Positions 49,701 through 61,700 of a stretch of 64,000 nt of DNA are shown here, one piece after another. The notes under the pieces were generated by a model that saw only the letters and a program-made list of their open reading frames with translations, searched no databases and was not told where the DNA came from. The translations under genes and the position numbers were made by a program. Origin of the DNA: Lepidostoma basale (taxonomy: Eukaryota > Arthropoda > Insecta > Trichoptera > Lepidostomatidae). The stretch is taken from contig JAHDVF020001048.1 in NCBI GenBank assembly GCA_022606425.2, positions 496,001 to 560,000 on the forward strand, in the 5' to 3' direction. Every line of letters begins with the position of its first letter. The first letter of the stretch is position 1.

Positions 49701-52700
49701 ACATATTGTTATTTTGCAATACATTAAAAAAAAACACTGTTAATTCCTATTTGGTTAATCAACCCATCTTCATAGATGGCGCATTGAAACTGACATGTGA
49801 ATTCTGGTGTTGGACTTTAACATGTATACAACTTCCAAAAATTTGTCAGACATGGTCATAAGAAAGGTGGAATGGGGAATGTTGTAATTACATAAAGCGT
49901 GCGCTTAACCCAACCAATGACAGGTCATAAGTCCTGTAAACCCCTTGATCATTCATATTCAGTTTCCAATTTGCATCTTCGTCTCTATTGAGATACAATT
50001 AAATCATGAATTGACAACCCGCAAGGGTGAAATCCAGTATTCGTATACAAGTATATGTATACATTAAAAAAAAAACTTATTTGTCGTTGAGTTTCTGATC
50101 TGATTGGCAGACGTGCTGGGTGCTGAAGCTGACCGCCAACAACGTGGCCATGCTCTTCGCCGCCCGCATCCTGGCTGGCGCGGGCGGAGGCGCCTCCATG
50201 CTGCAGGCCCCCATGTACTCCCTGGAGGTGGGGTCCCTGCACGTGCGCGGCGCTCTGGGCTCCATCCTCATCCTGGCGCTCAACTGGGGCGTGCTCTTCT
50301 CCTACGTCATCGGCGCCTACCTCTCCTACGAGCTGGTCCTCTGGCTGCAGCTAGCCATCCCGGTGGCCACCTTTGTAGCCTTCATCTTCATGCCGGAAAC
50401 TCCAACATACTTAGTCATGAAAGGCAGATATGAGGTAAATATTGATCCTACTAAAATACATTATTATTTTTGAGTGCTAATTAGAATGATAAACAAAGTA
50501 TAAGCTACAAACAAACAAACAAACCATCACTCCGTTTCCCCGCAGGGGTAGGCAGAGAGAATGGACCGCCACACTACTCTATCCTGGCAAACCTCTCTAG
50601 CTTCCTCCACATTCATACAACGAGTCATACACGCACGTCGATTCCTCCGACTTCTAACATGACCAACCTTTAAAATTTGATTAATTTGGTCATGCCATGT
50701 TTTCCTCGGTCTGCCTCGACTTCGTACCCCATTTACATCATTAACGTATACTTTCTTGACCATTCTTTCTCCATCCATGCGTTCCATATGTCCGAACCAA
50801 CGCAGCGATCCTTTCATAATTTTGTTCATAATACCTTCTTCCGCTCTACATTCCTTTCTTATATCAGCATTTGAGATTCTGTCGTATATCGTTTTACCAC
50901 ACATACGTCTTAGGGACCTCATCTCTACCGCATTTATTCTAATCTCATCCTTCTTCTGCCAGTTCCATGCTTCGCTTCCATACATTAGGGTTGGGACCAG
51001 AACTCTATTGTGAATGGCCGTTTTCGCTTTCATTGATAAATTCTTGTTTCCAATAACTATTTTTAAAGTATAAGTTAAAGGGTTAAAGCCGTGCCACACT
51101 GTTTTAAACAAGCTCTCCACATCGCACTGTGATTCGCCTAGTACATGCTAGCTAGACAAAATTATTTCTTATGTTTTTTTTAGTTTTATATGACATTACA
51201 GGCTGATATAAGTATGTAGAGTAGGGTTTCACGAAAAAAAAAAGGTATTTTCCGACATATAAATATTTAATAAAACCATAAAAACAATAAATTATAGAAT
51301 TAGGAGATACATAACAAAAATATACCTAATATGTAAAAAAAATGTTTATAAACAATTTAGCCTTAACTACCTGATTTAAACTACCTGAATTTTATCTTAC
51401 TACCTGACTTTGACCTAATTAAACTAACTAACTAACTAACCATCACGCCGTCTCCCCGAAGGGGTAGGCAGAAATAATGGACTGGCACACTTTTCTTTCC
51501 TGACATATTTCTCTCGCTTCCTCAACATTCATACATCGTGTCATGCACGCGCGTCGATTTCTCTGACTCCTCACATGGCCGACATTCAATATTTGATTTA
51601 TTTGATCGTGCCCCGTTTTCCTCGGTCTTCCTCTATTTCTGGTTCCATTTACATCGTAAACATATAATTTTTATGCCATTCTTTCTTCATTCATTCTTTC
51701 CATATGTCTAAACCATCTTAATGATCCTTTCATTATTTTGTTCATAACACCATCATTCGCACCGCATTCACTTCTTATATTTTTATTCGACACTCTATCA
51801 TACACAGAGTATCTACACATTCGTTTAAGAGATCTCATTTCAGACAACACAGATTGTTTTACTTACCGGCCGCCAGAACCAATCTGCCTCTGGTGACACC
51901 GGTGGGAAGAGCAATTAGTTTGCTGAACGCAGTCTCCTCGGAGATCGACGTCTTTCATATTAGTGAAAGTACGTTCAGGGGACAAATACTCTTGACTTTG
52001 GAAAGTATCTTGTCTTCCTAATGTCGAACCATCACTAATGCGTTCCTGGTATTATGTTGTATGTGTATAATATTTTACCTGTAATCAATAGATGCCTTAA
52101 ACATTTATGCTGTTTGTAATGTCTTTTGAGTAAATAAACTGATTTGATTTGATTTCTACTGCATTTATTCTACTTTCATCCTTCTTTTGTCAGTTCCACG
52201 CTTCGCTTCCATACATAAGGGTCGGTAGAAGAACACCATTGTGCACTGCTATTCTAGCTTTTTTGGATAGGTTTTTGTTTGCGATGACACCTTTAAGTGC
52301 ACCATTCACTTTGTTGCCTGCCCCAACCCTTCTTTTAATATCCCTCTCCACTCGCCCAAATTTTGTAGGTATACATACTATCCAAATACACGAACTCATC
52401 TACTTGCATACCTCATACATTCTATTCACCAGAACTTGTAGTTCATGCTCGTTGTCTGCAAGTAGGACAGCGTCATCCGCACACAGGAGACAGCTTACTG
52501 ACACTCCGTTCATTTTGGCACCTACATCCAACCCTTTTTAGCTCTTTTATGAGGATTAAAACTTATATATAAAAAATAAACCGATGTTATTAAAATTTAT
52601 ATATATATATATTTTTAATTTATACAAATATTTGTTGACAAATACTGGATTTTACCCATTACGGGTATATTAATCATTAGAATTAATTGTATCTCAATAG

Positions 52701-55700
52701 AGAAGAAGATGAAGTAATATGTGATAATTGGGTTGATGGCCTTTCACATTACATTAATAAAGATTTCTGATTAATGCTTACCTCTAGTCTCAATAGATGG
52801 CGCTAGTGTAGATTGAACTAAAAATATGTGAAATGTTTCTCAACATGGTAGCATACTCGTATACTCGTATACAACTTTAAAATAATTGTCAGACGTAGTG
52901 TTCGTAGTCAAAACTGAAAGAAAAAACTGTAGAATCTGAATAGAAATAGAACTGCAGGGCTACCTCGAAGAGTTGGACTGGTTTGGACCGCTTTTGGTAA
53001 ACTGAGAAATGTCTTGTAAAAAAATGATAAAATACCCGTTTGTCTCAAAAGAAAGGTCTACGACATGTATATACTTACTGCCCATGATGACATATAGACT
53101 AGAGACGACAACTCTTACAGCAAAAAGTGTCCACAGGCTCAAGTGTACACAGAGGTCCATGGAAAGACAGATACTTGGTGTGAGCTTGCGTGACCGCATA
53201 AGGAATGAAGAAATCAGACGCCGCACCAGGGTTGCTGACGTCATGGACCGAGTGGCAAAATTGAAATGGCAATAGGCTGGACACTTGTCTAGACAGGGTG
53301 GCAACAGGTGGGCACCCAGGATACTCAGTTGGAGACCATGGGCAAAAAGTCAAAGTGTCGGAAGGCCACCGATGAGATGGACAGATGATATTGTCAAAAG
53401 GGTTGGAAAATCTTGGATACAAAGGGGGCAGGATAGAGACGAGTGGAGGAATTTGGAAGAGGCCTATATCCAGCAGTGGAGGGAAGAAGGCTAGCAAAGA
53501 AGAAGAAGAAGAAGAAGGTGTTCGTAGAAGGGCGGAATGGGGAATGTTGTATTACATAAAGCGATTGTTTAACGATGCGTATCGACAGCAAGAGAGACGC
53601 GGGCTGACACTGTGCGAACCAAGGGACTACTAAGAACATCGGAGATGAAGGTCCTAAGATCAATTACTGGAAAAACCCTCCGAGATCGTGTCCGCAACGT
53701 AGACATAGGAAAAACCTGCGAAATAGAGGATATCGTTCAGTGGAGTAGATCCAGAAGAAGATACTGGAGGGACCATGTAGACAGACTTGCATACTCGTAT
53801 ACTGCCGCTAATGAAATCCCCTCCGGACACCGCCCACCTGGAAGACCGCCTAAGAGTGGGGGGACAGCTGGATCTCATCATCCGACGAGATATGATTTCT
53901 GTGTCACAGATCGTCAGATCTATTAAAATAAGAAGAAGAAGAAGAAGATCGCTTAACCCAACCAATGACAGGTCATAAGTCCTGTAAACGCCTCGACGAC
54001 CATATTCTGTTTCCAAATAATTTACATCTTCGTCTCATTGCGATACAATCAGTTCTTGATGTTTTTTTTAAGGACAACTTCCACTTTTGTCTTCATTTCT
54101 GTCGATGCCAGTAAAACCAGATTGCATTAAATAGTTATTTAATATGCGCGAGACAGAGGTGAGTTGTTGAAGTGGGCTGCCGGAGCGATCTGCTAGGTTT
54201 CTCTTATCAAAGTTCTATTTGTTATTGGGAGATTTTTAGGAAGCTCTCAAGTCAATTGCTTGGCTGAGGAATACGACCGTGGACGATCCAGGCTGCTCTG
54301 GAGTGCTCGCCAATCTCAAGTACGAAGATCACCTGGCCTCCAAGAGTTCGAAAATTGAACATGCTTTGGAGACAGACATCGGTAAATGACCATATTTTTT
54401 ATAAATGATGGTACACTAAGTTTGCAAGATTTTAATGAAAAGCTCTTTTGCCAGCTCCAAGCTTCACTTCCATGTATGGAAGTGAAGCTTGAAGCTGGCA
54501 AAAGAAGGATGAAAGCAGGATAAATGCAGTAGAAATGAAATCTCTTAGACGAATGTGTGTATACTCTGTGTATGATAGAGTGTCGAATGAAAATATAAGA
54601 AGTGAATGCGGGGCGAATGATGGTGTCATGAACAAAATAATGAAAGGATCGTTAAGATGGTTTGGACATATGGAAAGAATGAATGAAGAAAGAATGGTAA
54701 AAAATTATATGTTAATGATGTAAATGGAACCAGAAATAGAGGAAGACCGAGGAAAACATGGCACGATCAAATAAATCAAATATTGAATGTCGGCCACGTG
54801 AGGAGTCAGAGAAAATCAACGCGCGTGCATGACACGATGTATGAATGTTGAGGAAGCGAGAGAAATATGTCAGGAAAGAAAAGTGTGGCAGTCCATTCTT
54901 TCAGCCTACCCCTTCGGGGAGACGGCGTGATGGTTAGTTAGTTAGTTAGTTAAAATAGCTATTTGAATACAAATATTGTGAAATCTTGTAAAATTAGTGC
55001 GATTCTACAAACATAGTGCATTTATGACTAAGAAGCTATTGAATGCTAAAAAACAAGTCTGTACTGACTACAGCTAGTGCGTTCTTGATAAGTAAAACTG
55101 CACTCCAAGTCTTAGTTAATGCGTTTATGAAAACTGAAAAACCGAGAAAATGAAGAAATCATGAAATGTCACTTTGAGAAAGTTATAGATGTCGTTTTTC
55201 TGATACCAGATAATGTAATAACTCTATTTCGACAAAAACATTAGTTGATGAGTTTATCGTAAGAGCGACAGAATAGTATACAAATGTGGAAAGCAACGGG
55301 AAATTACTACTTTAAAATCGCAAGTGGCTTCCCAAGAAAGGCCAAATATCTTACATTTTGTTGCAAACCAATCGCTATAATTGAATCTCAACTAAAATAA
55401 TAAACGATATTTTTTATTAATTATGGTAAAAATATATTTTTTTTTCATTTTTGAGTATATTTTTCCCGACATGTTTCGAAACCTTTACACCTTCATCATC
55501 GGGAGAACGATAGAAGCTCAATAGTGGATAAAAACAGTGTTTCAATTTAAAAAAATCGTCATTACGTCCCGACGACTTCGTGGCAGATTGGCGAGAGTTG
55601 TGACTGCCACACCGAAGGTCCCGGGTTCGATTCCGGGCGATAGCAGTGTGATTGTGACTGTCTTTGATCTGTTATAGAATTCACGTGACAATAAAAATGG

Positions 55701-58700
55701 AGATAGACCTGCTACCTGCCACACATCATGAGAATCAATAGCTAAACATATTTGTGTAGAGTAATTGGGTTGAAATATCCTGATTAATGTAAAAATGTGG
55801 AAAGCAACGCGAAATTACCACATTAAAAACCCAAATGTCATCTCAAGAAACAGCAAAAAAATTACTGGAAAATGGAAACAAAAATGTTTTTTTTTTTTTT
55901 TATGTACACAACAGGTCATTTGGACCCAATACAATACAATATATAGTATACATTTTTTATTTTTTTAACTATTATGTTGATTCTCGTGACATGTGATAGG
56001 TAGCCAATCTATCGCCATTTTTATTGTCACGTGAATTCTACACCAGACCAAAGACAGTGTGACAATCACACTGCCATCGCCGGGAATCGAACCCAGGACC
56101 TTCGGCATGGAAGTCAGAGCTCGTAACCACTCTGCTACGAAGGTCGTCTGAAGGTCGTCATGTTATATGGCTATCAAGGTTTTGCTGGCACATGCGTATT
56201 TTTATAGTAAAATCTTTAGTAATGGTTTGGCATAAATGTGGCATTTCGTTGATACAGCGTTCAAATTCCACCTTCAATACTTGGATGGTCGTGAAATTGT
56301 TGGTACAATCCTGAGACCTCAGAAAATCCCACAGAAAAATGTCCATAGGATGGGATAGGATACTTGGGCCTAGCAATGTGAATAATTGAACTTTATTTTT
56401 TTACAGCGAAAAAGATTGATTCAACAGAGGCCCAATCTATTGAGAAAGAAATGCCAGATTGGAAGTTCTTTTGTGAGTATTGCAACTGTTTTTAATAAAT
56501 AAAATGTATGTTTGAAATAAGCGATGGGGTCTTTTCACATTTTTTTTATTATTATGTAAAATCGTTAAGAATCGTATTTAAAATAAGACTTATTTAAAAA
56601 ATCAAAAACATTTTTATTTTGCGTTATTGATTAATAAAAACATCTTCTTCTTCTTCTTCACTTTTGGTAGACTCAAGAGTCTGTTATTTCAGGCGGGTCC
56701 TATTGAGACGCTGAACTCCAGCTTTCTCTCCACCGTTTCAGGGGACTTCCTGATCGGCGTTGTCCGTTTGGCGTTCCATGGAGAGCTTTGTATGGTATCT
56801 TATTTGAACTCATTCTTTCTACATGTTGATGCCAGTATCGCCATCTTTAACCTCCCCATCTGACCACATCTTCGACCTCACAGATTTCTCGGATTGCTGT
56901 ATTCCTAACTCGATCACGTAGGGTCTTGCCAGCTATAGCGCGGAGCGTTTCCATCTCGGTTGTCTTGAGCATGCTCAAACAAAGTTCACACGCATGTCTT
57001 ATAAATTCGTACCTTGCTATTTAGAATTAACTGCCCTACCTTTGGGTTATTTTCTGAGAAACGTGCAAAAAAATCAGTTTTTTTATTAATGAAATTTAAT
57101 TATATATTCATTTTATTTTTTTAAATTACGAAACGTCAAATAATCGGCCGCACACTTCGCCTGCCCCTTGTAAAACTATCATATTTATGAAGACTTGTAT
57201 TCGAGTGTTGTTGGCACACGCGCGTATCCCTAACAGTTTGTATATTTTAGGTAGAACCAACCGATAGGTGATGCCGGTGGGGAGAGCAATCAAACTGCTG
57301 AACATGATCGCTTCGGAGATTGATGTCTTTCATATTTGTGAATATGAATAGAAGACAAATACTCTTGACTTTGATGAGTATCTTGTATTCCTAATGTCGA
57401 ACCATCTCTCATGCGTTCCTGGTATTATATATTTATTATATTTTACCTGTTGTCAATAGATGTCTTAAACTATAAAAATTGTTTGTAATATCTTTTGAGA
57501 AGTAAAATGATTTGATTTGATTTGATTTGATTTCATACTTTTTCTCAAGCGCGTACGTGATACGGGATAGCGCAGAATGGTACACTAACAGTGAACGTAT
57601 CACGTAGGTTCAAATACGTAGGGTGGTTAATATTGATTTATTTTATATTATTTCTAATGATTCCAACTTTGCAGTAACATCGCGAGCATCTCTCAAGGCT
57701 TTCTTCATGTGCTTCGTGCTCCTGACAGCACAGAGCTACGTGGGTGTATTCGCCATGGTCTCGTTTGTGAGTCAGATCTTCGCGGATGCTGGGTCCACGT
57801 TGTCCCCCGACAACGCCACAATTGTGGTTGGAGTTCTTCAGGTGGCTGGCTCAACTTTGTCCATCTTCATTGTGGAAAAAGTTGGGAGAAAGGTTTGTTT
57901 ACTTTTACACGATTATTAATGTTTTGGGGAATGTGGTGAGAGTTAAAAGCAGTGGAAGTTTCAGCTTTTATTGTAGATCACAAGTAATTATACATTAATG
58001 GTATTATGTACTCATGATGGAGCGTGGCTGGATGATGAAACGCTGGGCGGTGTTGTCGGTCAGCTGGAGCGAAGACTCGCCGGAAGTTGCGTGATGTAGT
58101 CGAGTGGCTTCGTAGGTCGGCGGGAGGGAGTCCGAGATCCCTCGTGACGTAGACTTAATAACGTAGACTCGTGTCTGTTAGAAGTCGCAACAAGAACTGA
58201 CGTCTCGGGTGGTCGGATGTACCGCTTTTATATCGCACCGTGAGTGTAAAACCGAAACAAGTGCAAATATACAGTTTGGAGATATGGGAGTTTAAAGACT
58301 TCATATTGCTTGGAAAAACTTTTTTTTTTTTTAAATAAACCAATGATTTTCGGTTTATAGGTATATTACTTTAAACTGAAAATCATTGGTTTATTAAAAA
58401 AAAACAGTTTTTCCAAGCAATATGAAGTCTTTAAACTCCCATATCTCCAAACTGTTTATGTGCACTTGCTTCGATTTTACACTCATGGTGCGATATGTTT
58501 TGCTTCCTTTGCACTCGATGCTATCCTTGCACTCGATGCTACAACCTCTAGTAACCTTGTGTGAATGAATCCGGGCCCTGATTCATCACTTTTGTCCATG
58601 CAATGTATTTCATCATTACGATGTGCAGGTACAACGTCAGGTGTTTTGGTTGTCCGTGCAATGTATTTCATCATGTAATATGCTGGTACAGCAGTCGAAG

Positions 58701-61700
58701 TCCATCGCCTCCACTTATGTGGGTCATGCATTTCGTACTTTGCCTGCGAGGTCAATGACCTACAAAGTTTCCCTTTATGTATGGAAGCGAAGCATGGAAC
58801 TGGCAAAAGAAGGATGAAAGTAATAATTGCAGTAGAAATGAGATCTTTAAGACGAATGTGTAGTAAATCTGTATATGATAGAGTGTCAAATACAAATATT
58901 TATAAGAAGTGAATGCGTTGCGAATGAAAGTGTTATGAACAAAATACTGAAAGGGTCGTTAAAATGGTTTGGATATTTAAACAATAATGGCATAAAATTA
59001 TCTATTAAATAAAGCCAATATCATAGACATTAACATTATTTGAATGTGATTTTTTTTCATTTTGAATTTGTATAGGTACCTCTAAAAAACACCATTTATG
59101 TTACAACGTGTATAAGGGTGTTTTTTTTAGAGGTACACAAATTTAAAATGATTTCGAAGTCCAATTTTCGACAACTTTATCGAGAAACTGGGTAAAATGG
59201 CAAAACGCACTGACTACAAATTAGCTGTCAACTGTCAAACTGGCAGTCTGTAGAAACAATGTTGCCAGTTTAAAAACCAAACCTCTAAAAAGACCCTATA
59301 TATGTTTAAAAGTCTAATCACAAAGCGAGTGCTTCATATGAAAAAAATCTATTTTTAAGGTCCTCTTCATCGTCTGCTGCATGTCAGAAGGCATTGGGAC
59401 CTGCACAATGGCCACGTACTTCTACTTCCAGAGCCAGGATTATAACATGAGCTCTGTTGGATGGATCCCAGTCCTCGCACTTTCCCTGGTGGTCTTCATG
59501 GACGGGACAGGAGTAGGACCGGTGCCATATATCCTACCTAACGAAATGTTTATGGTTCAGGTGAGAAACTTATCTTTCTTCTTCTTCATCCTTATTATAG
59601 ACCTGTGTGGTCTGTTCTCCAGAGTGTTGCTCCTCCTGTGAGGTATATTCCCAGCTATACTTCCATCTTTTAGGAGGTCTTCCACGAGGACGAGTCCCAT
59701 TAGGTTGTTAAGCTATGCAATATAGGGTACTCTGGTGGTGTCTCATTTTTCGCTGTTTGCTCCATCTTATAATATCCTCAACCGCACATATCTCTCTTAT
59801 TCTGGTGTTCCTCACGCGATCCCTCAGTGTCTTGCCTGCTATCGTCCTCAGTGTCTTCATTTCGGAAGTCCTCAAAAAGTGTTTTGTCCTTACTGTGTCT
59901 GCCCTTGCTTCGACGCCATATGTTATTATTTGTCTTACGCATGCTTTGTAGATTTTCATCTTACTCTTAATGGCCATGTCTTTGTTTTTCCATTGATTGC
60001 AGAGATTGCAGCTGCCTTGTTTACTTGGGCTTGTATTTCTTCCCGCCGATCAGCTCCCCCCACCAGGTCTATGCCTAGATACTTGAAGGTCCTGACCTGT
60101 TCTATGGGTTGATTTTATATGAACAGGTTACATGTTTTGGGTTTTGGAAAGAGTCATACATTTTGTTTTTTCGATGGAGATCGTCATGTTGTATTTCTTA
60201 CAGGCGTGATGTAGTCTGTGTAGCATTTTTGTAGGTCATTATTGTTTTTAGTTTTGATTATAGCATCGTCTGCATAACATACCACTTTGACAATTTGCTC
60301 TCCCTTTAATTTTATTAAATTAAGACTTACCTTTAATTTTATTAAATTAAGCTCCCCAATCAACAAAGACCTAGGCAAAAACATAAGGAAGATCTTGGAG
60401 AAACTGAATAGACCTGGAGACAATTCTCTCCATAGAGCGATGGCCAGGGACAAGAGCCGGTTGACTACTATTGTAGAGTTGGTCAAATCCCGTGAGCCCC
60501 GAGAAGAAGAAGAATGGCAAGAGCTGTGACTGTACACCCGGATTCGATTTCCGGCGATGGCAGTGTGATTCTCACACTATTTTTGGTCTGGTGTAAAATT
60601 CATGTGACAATGAAATGGCGAGAGTTTAGCTGCCTAACACATGTCATGAGAATCAATATAATAGCTATACCCTTTACATCAATTTGGCTCACGTTGTAAT
60701 AACGTAAAGAGCTATTTAACAAAATAATAACTAACCATCCCGCCGTCTCCCCGAAAGGGTAGGCAGAAAGAATGGACTATCACACTTTACCGATGGGGAA
60801 CTCCAATCCTTCTCTTTTCGCCCTGCGGGAGACGCGGTGTGATGGGTTGCGAACCTCATCGCCACCAATACGCATAATCATAATAATCAAACTAGTAGAT
60901 TCAGTAGATGTGAAACTTGGAACTGGCAAAAGAAGAAAGAAAGTAGGATTAATGCAGTAGAAATGAGATAACTTAATAAAACGATACATGATAGAATACG
61001 GAACAACGAAATCAGAAAGAAAAGTAAGGCAGATGATTGTATCTTAAGTAAAATTAAAAAGGATCCATGAGATGGTTTGTACACATGGAACGAATGGACG
61101 AGAGAATAATTCTGAGTGGAAAGAATAGATGTGGAAGACCAAAGAAACATAGCATGACCAACGTGACCAACGACGGAAAAATCGACGAGCGTATGAATGT
61201 AGAGGATGTTCGAGAGCAGTGGCGGTACTCCTATAGAAGCCAAGAAGCCCGGCTTGCAAAAGGAATTTTGAATCAAAATCCCCAAATCTAAGTAATCATG
61301 CCCCTGCATAAACCAAAAACCCACCAAATCACCTTCCAACAATGTTACCATCAGACGTAACAGGGATAGCCACAAGAGCTGAACCTCTGTAAGCCAGAAG
61401 AGGTTTTGATTCAAAATTTCTTACCCATGCCGGGCTTCTGGACTTCTATGGGAGTACCGCCACTGTTCGAGAGGTATGTCAGGACAGAGCAGCATGGCGG
61501 TCCATCCTCTCTGCCTACCCTTCCGAAAAAGGTGTGATGCTTAGTTAGTAAGTTAGTTAGTAGATTGAAGATTTTAGCGAGATTACAACTGTTCAGCTTG
61601 GGCCATATCTAGCACATCATCATCAGAATTGTATTTGATCCATTGAATGAAGTTGTCTTATTTATTTCAGGCTCACGGGATAGGCTTCACCATCCTGTCT

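Larger units (their letters stand above)
52690..54058. repeat. FB foldback hosting two LINE insertions
   Basis: FB pieces at 52690-52907, 53528-53573 and 53947-54058 line up into one element when the two inserts are removed. Confidence 0.72.

Noticed and set aside
50104..50433. Ala/Arg/His-rich frame over gene C exon 3
   Set aside because: Shadow frame caused by high GC; the +1 neighbour frame carries the transporter motifs.
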